Shown piece by piece: positions 46,272 through 60,102 of a stretch of DNA of 64,000 bases. The translations under genes were made by a program, and so were the position numbers. The notes under the pieces are model-generated. The model saw only the letters and a program-made list of their open reading frames with translations, searched no databases and had not been told where the DNA came from. Positions within the stretch are counted from its first letter, which is position 1, and each line of letters starts with the position of its first letter. Origin of the DNA: Blastomyces gilchristii SLH14081 (taxonomy: Eukaryota; Ascomycota; Eurotiomycetes; Onygenales; Ajellomycetaceae); assembly GCF_000003855.2 (NCBI RefSeq), contig NW_003101681.1, positions 3,825,359-3,889,358 on the forward strand, given 5' to 3'.

Positions 46272-49200
46272 ATATACAACAAAAACAACAAAAAAAGTTT
46301 AAAAACTCTTCAAAAATTACATTTATTCAAAATAATGTGGATAGAAACTCAAATTGCATTTATTCTTGTCTTCAAATTGCATTTGAACAAAAAGTTGATT
46401 TTATACTGCTTCAGGAGCCGAATTTTGATGCTGAGCAAAAATATGTTATTTCTCATTCAAGCTACTACTGCTTTTTACCTCAAAAGTCTGAGATAAAGTC
46501 AAGAGTAGTGATCTATGAAAGAAAGAGATCAAGATATCAATTTAATCTAAGATTTGATATCATGTCTGACCCTGATATTCTGGTGGGTGACATTATAGAT
46601 AAAGAAAATGAGTTTGATACTATACAGCTCATAAATATCTATAATGAAAAGTCATTGAAGGAATATAACAATATCTGGACAATTGATAGAGGATTTCTGA
46701 ACATAACTTCATCAAGAAACTCTATAATTACAGGAGACTTCAATGCACATCATCTCTGATGGAATTCAGAATGCAAGAGAGCAGTGAGAGCTTATAATCT
46801 GGTTGAATGAACCTTTGAGCATTCAATAGATTTGGTTAATAAGTCTGATCAACAAACATTCTTTAGAAAAGGCATGAAATAGAAGTCTATTATAGATCTA
46901 ATCTTCATGTCACAAAATCTAATGAAAAGAAGACTTGTAAACTGGTTTATTGATTCAAATGAGACATCAGGATCAGACCATGAGATTATTCAATTTGATA
47001 TTGAACTGAGTGAAAAACAAATGAGTGAAAATCCTCTTCTCTCTAATCAGTATAACTTTGAAAAAGCTGATTGAAAAGCAGTTGAAAAAAGCATAAAACT
47101 GTTAAAATCTGAAAGACAGAATGAGCTATATTGAAATTCTGGTCAAGATATCTCAAATGAAATGCTTGAGAATAGAGTGAAGCTTATTACATCTATTATT
47201 CTAACAAGTGTTAGAGATAATATTTCAAAGAGAAAATCTTCTGAGTATTCAAAACCTTGATGGAATGAGAATATCTCATCTAAAAGGAAAGAATTAGCTA
47301 CTACTAGAAGAGATTGAAAGAATGATGTAATATCTGATGAAGAGTTCAAAGCTGTCAGAAATGAATATTTTTCAGATATTAAAAGAGCTAAAACAGACTG
47401 CTGGAATAAATTTCTTGAAGAAGCACAAGAGAAGGAAGTTTTTAAAGCTTTTAACTATACTAAAACAAGAAGTGTAGCAAAACTTCCAGCCTTAGAATAT
47501 GAGTTTCAGAATGAATCATATACAGCAAACTCTTTTGAGAAAAAATGTCAAGCTTTCATGAGAATTCTCTTTCAGAACTCACCAGATTCAGATTCAGATT
47601 CAGTGAAAGAGAATATATCACTTCTCAACTACATTGATGAAAATGACTGGGAATAGCCTGATCTTACACAAGATGAATTAGAGTCAGCTATCTTCTCAAG
47701 TTCTGTTAAAACTGCTGCAGATTCTGATTCAATTAATCACTTGATTATTCAGAATACATATTCCTACTTAAAGAATGAATATTTTAAGCTCTTTTTCAAT
47801 CTCTTGAAAAATGAATATCATTCTGAATGCTGGAGAGAAGCCACTGAAGTGATTCTTGTAAAACCTAATAGAAAAACTTCAATTTCTAAGTCATATAGAG
47901 TAATATCTCTATTGAACTGTCTAGAAAAGAGTTTAGAAAAGATAATAGCTACTTAACTATCTTTTATAAGCTCTATAGATGATTCTCTTTTATTCAGTGA
48001 ATAAATGAGAGATAGAAAACAGTGTTCTGCAATTGACACTGTTCTCTCAGTTGTTCATGATATTCAAATAGCAAAGCATGAGGGTCTGGTCTCAACTGCA
48101 GTTTTTATTGATATAAAAGAAGCATTTGATCATGTTTCAAAGTCAAGATTAATTCAGACATTGAAGATATTAAAACTGTCACTTTCTCTACTAAAATGAG
48201 TTAACTGTTTTATGTCTAAAAGAAGTATACAACTCTTCTTTAATGGAATGAAACAAGATAAGACTGAGATAAAAGTGAGAGTATCACAGAAATCTTCAAT
48301 CTCACTCATTTTATTTGCAATATACACTGCATATCTATTTAAAAATAGAAATATGAGAATAGTGCAATCTTCAAGTTATGTGGATGATATTGGTCTAGTC
48401 TACAGCTCAAAAACTATCAAAGAGAATTTGAAAGTAATTGAAGAAGCTGCAAAGGAAATCTTTGTTAGAGCAGATATCAATTAAATTCAATTTAATATGA
48501 ATAAAACTGAGTTAATTCACTTCTTTTCAAGATTCAATGAGAAAGAACTATCTCTAACTCTTTTAAATAGAGAGATTAAACCCAGTGTAAATGTCAAATG
48601 ATTAGAAGTATGATTAAACTTCAAGTTGAATTTTAAATATCACATTCAACAAAGAACTGTCAAGGCAGAAAGACTATTAAACAACATAATCAGACTATCA
48701 AATACAGAGAGAGATCTATCCTTCCAGGCTATGAGACAGTTATATATAGCCTGTATTACATCAGTAGCTGATTATGAAGTTCAAGTTTGGTGGAATAATC
48801 AAGGGAATTTCACTGAACTCTTTCAAAGTCTGCAAAACAGAGCCTTGAGAAGAATTCTGAAAGCATTCAAATCATCTTCTATTAAAGCAATGAAAATTGA
48901 AGCTTTAATTCCTCCTTCTACTATTAGATTTGAAAAGGCCTGTATGAACTATGCTCTGAGAGTTGTAAAGATGAGCTCAAATCATATAATCAGAGAAAGA
49001 GTCTCTTCTTCATTTTCATCAATTAACTCTGGAAATGAACTGGATTGGAATAGATTTCTTGATTGAAATGAAAATAATTCTTCAAAGAAAATGCCTTCTC
49101 AACTGTACAGACTATGCTCTCTGATTAAAAATCAATTTTCTTCTTTAAATGTTGAAAAAGTTGATCATGAGAAGTTATCTTCCTGAAGAGAAAAGCTTGA

Positions 49201-50230
49201 ATCTCTTATAGACTTACAAATAAGTGAACTATCAAAAGAGAAAGAATGTGAACAGCATTTGAAGAGAATTTCTACAATCAATATAAAAGACTCTATTCTG
49301 ATTTATTCAGATGGCTCAAAAAATGAGAACTTGAATAGATTAGGCGCAGGCATTGCTTATACTGAAGATAATATCAATTTTATCTCAGACTTCTGGAATC
49401 TAGGCTCTGAATGTGAAGTCTTTGATGCTGAACTATTTGTAATAGTGAAAGCTTTCAAACTCATTGAAATGAAATCTTATAAAAGAGGAAATTGTTTAAA
49501 AGAGATATGAATATTCTCTGATAGTCAAGCTGCTTTAAAGAGACTTAGAAATAGTCAGATTTATAATGATCAAATGAATCTTGAACTGATCTTAAACTCT
49601 ATTTTGAAAATTCAAAAGAGAAGAACATCAAAGCTGATAATTCATCTGCACTGAGTTCCTGCTCATATGAATATTCATGGCAATGAATTGGCTGATTCAG
49701 CTGCAAAAAAGGGTGCAGAATTAAGCAGATCTATTCAAAAAATTGTGTCCTGGTCTTTTATAAAGAGAAAAATAAAAGAATCTTGTTTAAACAAGTGAAA
49801 TGAAAGCTGGCAGAAACAAAAGAAGAGTATACATTATTCAAGATTTGAAACAAAACCCAAGTGGAAATCTTGTTTAATTAAATGTAAAAAGAAAATATTC
49901 TCATCTATAATACAGCTGAAACTAGGACATGGCTATTTCAAATCTTATATACAAAGATTTGATGATAGATTTGACTCAATAGAATGCTCATTCTGCAATA
50001 CAAATGAGAATTCTGAGTATATTGTAATGCACTGTGCATTATACAATAGTCTCAGAGCCAGATTGAAAGAGAAGTATAATCTAAATCAATTAAATATGAG
50101 ATTCTTATTCTCAACTGAGACAGGAATTAAATACTTAATAGACTTTCTATCAGAAACTCAAGCAGCTACAAGAAAATGACTAAATTCAGAATTATCTGAA
50201 TATGAAGAGGAGAAAATCAACCAGATATAG
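46268..50230 (+). pseudogene. LINE ORF2: AP endonuclease, RT and RNase H
   Basis: Target-primed reverse transcription enzyme. The whole ~1320-codon reading stays in one frame from ATG 46268 to TAG 50228-50230, with no indel seen. The endonuclease is at 46310-46990 (QNNVDRNS, LLQEPNF, GDFNAHH, GSDHEII); RT about 47650-48500 with YVDD near 48378; RNase H at 49290-49730 with DGS, DAELF, FSDSQAALKRL and NELADSAAKKG, so the D-E-D-D set is present; a CX2C..HC finger near 49990 (CSFCNTN). Breaks are nonsense codons, mostly TGA at Trp (for example 46757 and 48197). It is the least decayed large element here. Confidence 0.88.
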
Positions 50231-50616
50231 TCTGTTAAAACAGCTATATACTATCTTTTAATAATTTGTTTTATTACAGTCTTTCTTTATTTTATCTTTT
50301 TCTTTTAATTTCTTTCTGTCTATCTATTTAATGTGTCTATCTTTAAGACTGTGTTCTCTTTTCCTTTGTCATGATATTGTCAAATGATTTCAAAGTATGA
50401 GATGATGTTAAAACACTGCAATTTATAAACAGTTTTTGTATTCTGAGCTGAAATTTTCTGATTTTATATATCTGAAATTGATGAATGTATAATAGTTAAC
50501 TTTACAGATATAGAAAAAACTCTGAGAACTAAAAGTTCTCAGGTAGATATTATAGTCTCTGACTGTATATATCTATAATTGAAGAATAATAATAATAATA
50601 ATAACTCTGCAGATCA

Positions 50617-53600
50617 AATCTCACTTTATTATACTTAAGAAGTCTCAACTATCTGCTTATTCTCTATAATCTATTATAGAGAATAATTTTACTGAGAGGC
50701 CTGCTATTCACAGAACTCATCTATTTCAAGAATTAATTAAGATAATATTAAAATTAAAGAGTTCTGATCATGCATTTATCAAATATTTAATCATAATCAG
50801 AACTGATTATATCTGATTGAGATATAATGTTAAAGATTTCATGTTTTTCAACAGACTTCTTACAGGAATTAGTAAAGGTTGATTATCTTTTATAAAGAAT
50901 CAAATGAATGCAATAGAGAAGAATGAGAACACTAGAACACTTGAAGATAATTTCATAAGATTATATTGAGATATTCTTCTATGATTGTCAGCTACTGATG
51001 AATCTCCCATCTTTGATAAAAAGATCCCTGTAAATAATACTCAAGATTTCAACAGAAAGAATAAAAAGAATAAGAAGAAGAAGAAGATCTCTGAGAACAA
51101 GAATAAAGATTTTATCAAGCTGAATAGAAAGAGTAATAATACTATCAAAATATGTTATCATTGTCACAAGATTGATCACATTCAAACAGATTGCTGGTTG
51201 AAATTTTCTGAAAAACATTCTACTAGCTGTGGTAAGAATAAGAATAAGAATAAGAATGAAACAGGCTCAGTGCCAGTTCATAATGTCATTGAGTAAGTAT
51301 TTCATACAATAGAAACAGTCTATTCTACTGATCAAACTGGCAAAGGTACCTGGGTTCTGAACTCTGGATTCAGTGCCTATGCTACATCTTGCAAGAATCT
51401 CATATTAATAGTGCTGCAGAAGGTTAATATTATATTGAAGATAACTAACACATTGACAGCTTCTGCAACAGCTATAGAGAAGGTGAATATATCAGTTGAA
51501 GAAGTGAATCTGCTGCTGCAGAACATTCACTACATTCTCAAGCTAAAGATGAATCTTATGAGTTTTGAGAAGCTTGTATGCCAGGGCTATATATATAAGT
51601 AACTGATCTATGAAAATACTCATTCAATCTTGCTAACCTCTTCTGACAAGATATTGAGTTTTACTGTCAAATTGAGTGATAAGAATATCTACATTCTGAA
51701 AAAACAATCAACAACTAGACTCTTGATTCAATTCACAATATTAAATGATGAATTTGAATCTGCAAAAATTCTACAGTCTGCAGAGAAAAAAGATTCTCTG
51801 CTAGCATTGCTTAATAAGAATATCAAGATTGTTGAACACATAATGTTACAATGACATCAAAAGCTTAATCATCTTAATCCTGTGAATATCACTAAATTAG
51901 TAGCAGATTTATGACTGAGAATGAGAATCAAGAATGACAGGGCTTTGTCATTCTGCAAGACCTGTATACAGAAAAAAATGACACATTCAACATTTACATC
52001 AATGACAAGAACTGTCAAACCTGCAATGAGATTCTTCATGAACCTTGCAGATAATGATTATACACTATATGATGAAATCAACCTCTCTACTCATGAGAGA
52101 GTTAATTATTGAATGAGTATTACAGATGATGTCACACACTACAGGTGAATTATTCTTATAATATCAAAGAGTGAGATCACTGCATGTTTGATGATCTTTA
52201 TTGACAGAATTGAGACTACTACTCAACATCAAATTGAGACTTTACACTGAGATGGCAGAGGTGAATTTAAAAGTGATGAATTAAAGATCTACTGCTGGTG
52301 AAAAGAAATCACATATGAGATTACTATATCTGATACATCACAGTTCAACAGCCCTGCAGAACATGTCAATTATATTGTAGATGAAAAGATAAGAAGCTTA
52401 CTATTCAATAGCAGACTCACAAGAGAACTTTGAGATAAAGCTATTCAAGTCACAGTTATAATAATCAACACATTCTCAACATCAACAAAGATTTACAGAT
52501 GTCAGAGAGAGACCTCATTATTCTCTTTTAAAGCTTGAACAGATATTCAATCTTCTGCTCATTGAATACACAGATGAGAATGTAAGATGTATAAGAAGAA
52601 TCTGAAGATTATCAATAAGCTTATGAATAGAACTGATGATAAGCAATGATGATTAGTTGAATATCAAGAACTGCATCAATATTATATCTGAGACTCTGCA
52701 ACCTGAAAGCTTGAGATTGTAAGAGATATTGTTTTTAATGAAGAATTAACAATAGAAGAAGCATCAGTGAATGTCATTAGAGAAGCAGTCAAACTGTCAG
52801 AGAAATTGAATGTTCTTAACATCATGAAGAAATGATAACACTGTCTTCTAAGAAGACTCACAAAGAATAAACCTGATATTTTAAAGATGCTTGCTGATGA
52901 TAATATGAACAGCACACTGGAACTGATATATCTACTAGATGATGAGACAGAACTTGTCAATGATAATATGAATGACTCTGTGAATGATGAAGATTCTGTA
53001 CTCAGTGTTCTTAATGACTGTCTGATCATACTGACAGAGGTTAAAAGAAGTCATGACTGAGAACATTGACATCAGACAATGAGAAAGAAAGTGAAAACTT
53101 TTGAATGAAAGAAGACATATATTATTGTTGAAAAGGCCCTGGAAATGAACATTCTTACAGACAAATGAGTGTACAATCAGAAGTTGAATAACAAGAATGA
53201 AATCATTCACTTTAGAGCTTGTTGAGTGATTAGAGAATTTCTACAATAACAAGATATTCATTATAATAAGTCATATACAGCAGTGATGTCTGAACCTATG
53301 TCACAGAGCTTATTCACTATATCAACAGCAAGGGGTTGAAAAGTCAGATCAATTGACTATGTATCTGTGTTTTTGAATGAGGTATTGCCCTAGAATGAGA
53401 TGATATTTATACAATTACTCACAGAGATCAAGCACAGTTGTGATGAATTAGTAGGGCTTGTACATCAGAGCTTATACAGAATGAAACAGATAGCAAGAAC
53501 ATGATATTTCCTTACAACAGAACACTTGATGAATCTAGAATTCAAGATCTCATCTTATAATGATAGATTCCTTTATCATTCAATTCACAAGTTATTCTTG

Positions 53601-54540
53601 ACACTATATGTTGATGACTGTCAAATCACAGAGCCTGAAGAGAGTGAAATTGAGTGAATTTTGATGAAAATCAGAAAAAGGTTTGAGACAAAAGAAGTTG
53701 AACAGGATAAACCTTATCTGAGAATGAAGATCAAATACTGAGATAGAAATCTAGCAGTTACACAGAGCTGTTATGTTGAAGAATTATTGAAAGATTTTGA
53801 AATGAATAAGGTCAACCCTGCAGAGACCTCAATGATGGCGGGCATATAACTGAAACTTTCACCTGATGAGAATGATGAATTGAATGACAACTTTACAGCT
53901 ACAAGATATCATCAAGAATTGAGATTATTGCAGTATTTAATCTCAAGTAGTCAGTCAGATCTGGCATTCACAGTCAACTATCTCTCATATTTTAACTTGC
54001 ATTCATACAAAGCATGTTAAGCAGTGTTGAAGCATGTTCTATGTTATGTCAAGAAGACAAAAAATCATGGCATATTGTACAAGAAGAAGATAGAAGATGA
54101 TCTGAGTTCTATGACATACTGCAATTCAGACGGAATGAGGGTGAATTCTTAATACAAATTGACTATCAGCTATGTTATATTGATTAACAGGTCACTGATC
54201 TCATGATGATTGCAGAGACAGACATCTATCATTAAATCAATCACAGAAGCTGAATATATTACAGCTAGTGAGACAGCTTGTGAGATAATCTGATTGAATG
54301 ATATGTTATATGACACTGAGTTGATGAATGATGGAAAAGTGAAAATATACTCACATCTACAAGTTAATAATAAGGGAGCAATTGATCTAGTAAAGGAGGA
54401 ATTCTTAACACAAAGATCACACTACATTGAGATTAGATATCATATTCTCTGCAATTTGGTTGAAAAAGAGGAAATCATGATGAAACATGTTGATTCTACA
54501 GTGAACATAGCTGACAGCTCATCAAGTCACTGACGAAGCC
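50617..54540 (+). pseudogene. Copia gag-pol, main part
   Basis: Gag C-terminus with knuckle CYHCHKIDHIQTDC at about 51153; protease with LNSGFSAYATS (DSG degraded) at about 51358; integrase about 51850-52500 (HQKLNHL zinc-type start, SFCKTC, then ETLHWDGRGEF with TGA as Trp); RT about 53150-53800 with intact YVDD at 53610; RNase H about 54090-54540 (EAEYITASE). All blocks share one frame from 50985 to 54533. TGA stops are spread throughout. The order protease-integrase-RT-RNase H defines it as Ty1/Copia. Confidence 0.87.
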
Positions 54541-54803
54541 TGCATTTGAAGAATTTGTCAAGAGGATTGACATTCAGAAAATTGAGAAGAAGAAATGATT
54601 GAATGGTAATGATAATACAGTGAATCAATGAATTTTGCATGTATTTCTTGATTTTTACAGTTATTGCCATACAGACGCCTTTTCTAATAAGGAAATCAGG
54701 GTCCAATTCATGTAATTAATTATTATTGCATTTTTGAAAGATTTGAGAATGAGGGAGGCCTCAGGTGGCGGCTTATTATAGGCCACGGTGTAGTAAGAGA
54801 GAG

Positions 54804-54912
54804 TGTTGATGATTACTACACCTACTCTAGTCACGTGCCACCCCAACCTATTCATTTAGTGTAACTCGCGTAGTTAGATTACAACACAACACAATAATGT
54901 TATTCTTTAAGA
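54804..54912 (+). repeat. Copia 3' LTR
   Basis: 109 bp, preceded by a purine tract (AGTAAGAGAGAG). The region just upstream (54640-54800) is also less mutated (AGGCCTCAGGTGGCGG). Confidence 0.87.
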
Positions 54913-54917
54913 AAAAT

Positions 54918-54951
54918 AGTATATATAGTTGATCAGATATAGTCTGTTATA
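54918..54951 (-). repeat. 3' LTR of Gypsy E, second part
   Basis: The last 34 bp of the LTR interrupted by Copia, ending TCTGTTATA (degraded from CCTGTCACA). Confidence 0.8.
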
Positions 54952-57900
54952 TTAATCTCTCTCTTCTCTGATTATATATAGTTCTCAGCAGTTAAGAGCT
55001 GTGATGTCAGATAATACAGAACTCAGAGTTCAGATCAGATAATTATAGCTAATTTATTTTATAAGATATTATTAGCTGCAGCTGCAGAATCTCTTATTAA
55101 AAATATCTTCAATCTCTTATTCAAGTTCATTATCTTCTTCTATGATCTCTGATAACTATCAGTTAAAAGTCAGTTGAGAAGAAAACAGATTAGTGATAAT
55201 ACAGTAAAGTAAGCTTATATAAAAGATATTATAAATTTCTGATAATATGTTAAGATAGTAATTATAACTGTCTAGAACTTCTATCACTTTATACTTAATA
55301 TAGCACTGATCTAGTGTATAAGATAAGTGTGTAATTTATATATTCTTAAGATTCAATTATATGAGATCTTCTATCTTATATTATTTAATAAAATCTCAGT
55401 AAATATTGATTCAATCTTCTTAATCTTGTTTAGTGTTTACTATGAAGACTTCTACTTAGTCACAGATATCTCAGAGTCTTATTACTATGTTATTAGTAAT
55501 CTGAATTGAACTGTAAAGATTCAGTATGAACTGTGTGATCTCTAGAAGATTCAACACTTTCATATGATAATTATATATAAGAAATATCAGACTTATATCT
55601 ATTAAAATAATATCTTATCTGTTAATAGTATTCTCTGTATATAGAAGAAGATTATATCAATCATTCTATAAATAATTACAGAACTTATATAGATAGTTCT
55701 TTACAGTCTGAATTATTCATTCTGATATATTATCAGTCTCAGAGTGATAGACAGTTAATAAACAGTATATAATCTTGAGAACTTGACAGATTCTTGTTCA
55801 GAGAGTACTTATAAATTGATAACTCTGATCTGAGACTATAGATCTTAGTAATTCATACATCTAATAGAATAGACTCTATAGAAAGACTTTAGTAACTTGT
55901 TCAGTATTCATCTTATTACAAGATTTTAATATTACATCTTTACTCAATTAATTTATAATAATCAGAATGTTTCTATAACTCTTACTCTCAGAGAGATTAA
56001 TAGTAAAGTTAATTACTGCATCTCATCAGATTTTACTGAAAATATTGAGTAATTTCAATAGATTTTTTCAACAGTTCTTTCATAAGATAATGAAAGAATA
56101 ATAATTACAGTTTCAAATGAAATATCTGATACTGTTTAATATCTCAGATCAGTAGAACTCTTGAGAGATTATTCAGTATAATTATTCATAATCTGAGTGA
56201 TCAGTTATATATAAGTCATATATCTCTTACATTATTCAGATATGTAAGAGTTTGAAGTGAGAGACTCAGCATCATTCACAGAATCACAGAGTTTAATTAT
56301 CATTAATTGAGTGTTCTGAGATGTCAGTTCTTATATGTAGTTCTGAGAGGAATCAAGATACTTCTTGATATACTACTTCAGTGAGCACTTGAAGAAGTTT
56401 ATCAGTTTAAGCTGTTGTATGTCATAATTCATTCAGTGTAGATTCAGAAGAAGTTAAGATATCAATATCAGTGTCAGTGTTAATATCAGTGTTAATGACA
56501 GTTCAGAGAGAGAATGTTCTAATTGAAGAAGTATGTATAATATCATGAGTTATTTTATCTTGATTAACTAATATCTTCAGATCTAGAAGCTGATGTTCTT
56601 GATTCATTCAATGAGTGTCTGTTATATCAGAAGATATATCTTACTCTCATTATAAGAGAGTATCTGTCATTGAGTTCTGACTACTAAGACAGTAGTGTAT
56701 AGTGAAGTGAAAATAACTTAATAGCTCAGATTATTATATCTGATATTTAATAAGCTTACAGATGATTGTGAAATACTTGAGATTCTTATAATCTATAATT
56801 ATCTCAAATTTGAAGACACTTCAGAGTTCAAAGTCTCATTCTTCTAAACAGTGTATAATTGTGAGAAGTTTCTTATTATAAATCTCATAGTTGCATTCAG
56901 CAGGACTCAGTTTCTTAGACATGAAGATATATAATTATAGAACATCTTCATCATCATATTATAATATAGCTTCTTCTATGACATAGTCAGAGAAATCAGC
57001 TTTAATAACTATTTTATGATCAGAACTAAATATTATCAACAGAGAAGTATTAATAAATATCTTCTTTATCTGTGTAAATGCAGCTTCAGTATCTGCTGAC
57101 TATTGAAATACTTAGTTCTTCTTAATAAGTTCGGTAAGTGATCTCATGATATCTGAGAAGTTTTATATAAATTATTAATAGAAGTTAGTAAATCTGATGA
57201 AGCTTTATACTTCTTTCACAGTGTGTGAGATCTCTCATTCAAGAATAGCAGAGATCTTCTCAGAATTCATTCAGATTCTCTTGTCAGCTTCTATGATAAA
57301 GTCTAGATATTTTCTACTTTTAATCTCAAAATCACACTTGTCTATGTCTATTGATAGTTCTGCTTCTTGTAGTCATTGTAATATCTTTTATACATGTTCT
57401 TGATATTCTTTTCTGAACTTATTAGTGAAGATGAGAATATCATTGAGATATACAGATGTAAATTTATTAAGGAAATCTCAGAGTGCTCAGTTGATATACT
57501 TCTGAAATATACTGAAGATTTTAGCCAGTCTGAAGAGTGTGACTACTCATTCAAAGAGGTCATCTCATGTTTAAAATGCTGTAAGTCACTCATCTTCTTC
57601 AGTGATGCAGATCTTATGAAACACAGTAATAATATCTAACTTTATAAATTATTGAGTTTATCTGATGTGAGCTAGAGTATCATTGATAAGAGATAAAGAA
57701 TAGTGATCTTTCTTTATTAATCTGTTCAGTTCTCTATAGTTCACATAGAATCAGAGTTCTTCATCTGATTTCTTTGTAAAGAGAATAAAGACTGCAGTGA
57801 AAGAGTTACTAATATATATGAATTCTTTATTCAACAGATTATTAAGTGTCTTTCAAAGAAGAAGAAGTTCATCTCACAACATATTATAAAGAGAGTCTCA

Positions 57901-60102
57901 TGACAGTTCAGAGTATTTATCATTCTTCTTTTCTAATGTGATACTGTCATTCACTTCTGGGTCTTATAAGAGAAGTATATTTATAATGTTATCTTGTCAG
58001 AAGACATATAGATATTCATAATATTATTGAGTAAGTTTGATATAAGAATCTGTTATTGTAGTACAGAATAACTTTTCTGAAGCCTTTTTAATATCAGTCA
58101 GACTGACAGAATAGATTGTTATATAATTCTACTATCAGTCATCTTTTCAGTGACTTCTTTTTCAGAGTATTTCATAGATGTTGACAGTGATCTGTGTCAG
58201 ATTTATAGTCTTATGAATGTTATCTTCATGAATTCATTTATTATTAGAGAATATTAAGCTTCTATTTCAAGTATTCAGTAAGATGTCTTATTCAAATAGT
58301 CAGACAAGTTCTAATATAAGATTGTAATCAAGATTATCAACTTCATATGCATAGACATCTTCACATTGATGCTCTCTGATATCTATGTTTAGTTTCATCA
58401 TGTAAGAGATGCAAATGTCTTTTGAATCATCAAATTCTATGAGAAGTCAGAGTTTTGATAAGAGAATATACTGAAGATTATGATGTCTTATGACTGAAGA
58501 TTTAATCATTGCATAGTGATATAGACCACTATCTACTATAGTCTTCATATTATACATATTATTCATCACAGTAGATACAAGAATCATATTCATCATCATC
58601 TTTTCTTTAAATTATTGTTGTTCAATCTCTTCAAGCTTCTGTTTATAAATTTGAATAGAAGCTAATCTTTTCCCTGTTTCATCAGAGTGTTCTCATAGTT
58701 ATCTTCTGAATCTTTCTTCAATACAATGTGATTAATGTGAATGGACACTGATTCATTCTTTGAGTGAGAAGACACTGATCTTTCTCCTGAGTGAGAAGAT
58801 GCTAATCTTTCTCTCAAGTGAGAAGATATATAGATTAATCAGCAGTTGAACATAATGTGTTCTGATCAGTTACAATTGATGTATATCTCTTATTGATGTT
58901 GATCAGCAACTTCTTCAGAAGTGATCTCAGAAACTCAGAAGTCTGTTCAGACAGTAAAGACTCTTGCTTATGTATAGATATTTAAGTCTACTCAGTTCAT
59001 AACATCTGCATCATTGCTATTATTTCTCACTGCAGGTGTATAAGTGACTGAGATGTAATATCTTCTATCACTGTTCTGTATACTCTTGAGCTTGATAAGA
59101 CAGTCATTCAATGTTCAGAGTTGTACACAGAAATCTTTATAAGTCTGGTCTTCATCTACACTTATGAGAGGCTGTAAGAGTTCAAAAGTTAATGTCTTCT
59201 TAAGTATACTAATCTTCATTCAATTCTCTCAAGATTGATCATCTGCTTCTAGAATCTTAATGTCAAAGTCAGGAATGAATGTTGTGAGAGAAGTGTTTCT
59301 CTGTCAGACACTCTGTAATCAATCTAATGCTTTCTATTACATGATAGTGTCTCAGAACAGAATATCAAGATATTTGATAATATTATTAGACATTCATAAT
59401 ACTGGTTCACATGCTTTCATTCATGAATAAAACTTGTGTTTTACATGATCTTTCAATCATTTATTGATATATCAATCTTGATTAATTAGTAAATCAATGA
59501 CATCTTCATCTACACTTAGTTTCATGAGCATTTCCAGTCTTCATGATGAGTAGAGAGTGAGATCAGAAGCATTGAAATATCCAGAAGCATCTAAGCATTT
59601 CTTCAGCACTTGTATTGTGTTTGTATTTGATTCTGTCAGTGTTGAAATTGCAGGAATTCCTTGTTGAATTAATTGTTGAATTTTCTTATGTTAATGTTGT
59701 TGATTCACATGCATATCAGCTACTTATTGTTATTATAATTTCAACATTGCTCAGAGTTACTGTGATATTATATCTACACTCATGTTCAAGAGTTCTTTCA
59801 TGTTATCATTAGACATGATTATATCATTTATTGAATGTGTGATATCTGTGAAATCTGAAGAAGTGTAATCATATTAATATCTCACACATCTAAAGTGTCA
59901 GAACTCTCAGATCTTTCACTGACATTCTCTTTATAAGATCTTGTTACAGAGTCAGAGTAACTGATGAGCAAGATTCTATCTGAGAACTCAGTGTCTACTT
60001 AACTGATTGATCATTTTTCTATTTCTTATATATCATTACACATTTGAATATCTTCTCAATGAGTAATCATTTCTAATAAGGAGACAATGAACTTTTTTCA
60101 AG
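54952..60102 (-). pseudogene. Gag-pol of chromovirus E, decayed
   Basis: Minus-strand relative of element A; the internal region is 5151 bp, against about 5100 bp in A without its pogo insertion. Counterparts of A's blocks are found in reverse: gag with zinc knuckle near 58850; protease near 58530-58320; RT about 57800-57150 with YLND for YLDD near 57430; RNase H about 57050-56650; integrase about 56400-55600. The chromodomain-coding end expected close to 54952 is too altered for me to confirm. It is more heavily mutated than A and inactive. Confidence 0.8.

Larger units (their letters stand above)
45560..50603 (+). mobile_element. Long LINE of the I/Tad group, 5' end uncertain
   Basis: Non-LTR retrotransposon with ORF1 (zinc knuckles), ORF2 (endonuclease, RT, RNase H) and a ~370-bp 3' region ending in GAAGAAT(AAT)n at 50603. 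The following 13-bp target ACTCTGCAGATCA matches 32344-32356, not the sequence at its apparent 5' end near 45560, where no duplication is seen. Probably 5'-truncated or separated from its head. Confidence 0.85.
31463..54912 (+). mobile_element. Copia (Ty1) element with long nested insertion
   Basis: 109-bp LTRs at 31463-31571 and 54804-54912 (TGTTRRTGATTACTAC, ending TTCTTYAAGA) are flanked by AAAAT (31458-31462 and 54913-54917), duplicated from the E LTR. Gag starts near 31740 and breaks at 32343; gag-pol resumes at 50617. The stretch between is a LINE-type insertion that itself carries other elements and the N gap. The 3' LTR keeps several CpG and CCCC where the 5' LTR has lost them. Confidence 0.85.

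Noticed and set aside
45600..54540. Use of a genetic code with TGA as tryptophan, or a mitochondrial origin
   Set aside because: TGA restores Trp in the retroelements, but the three island genes use the standard code with spliceosomal introns and TAG/TAA ends. Point mutation of repeats explains the pattern.
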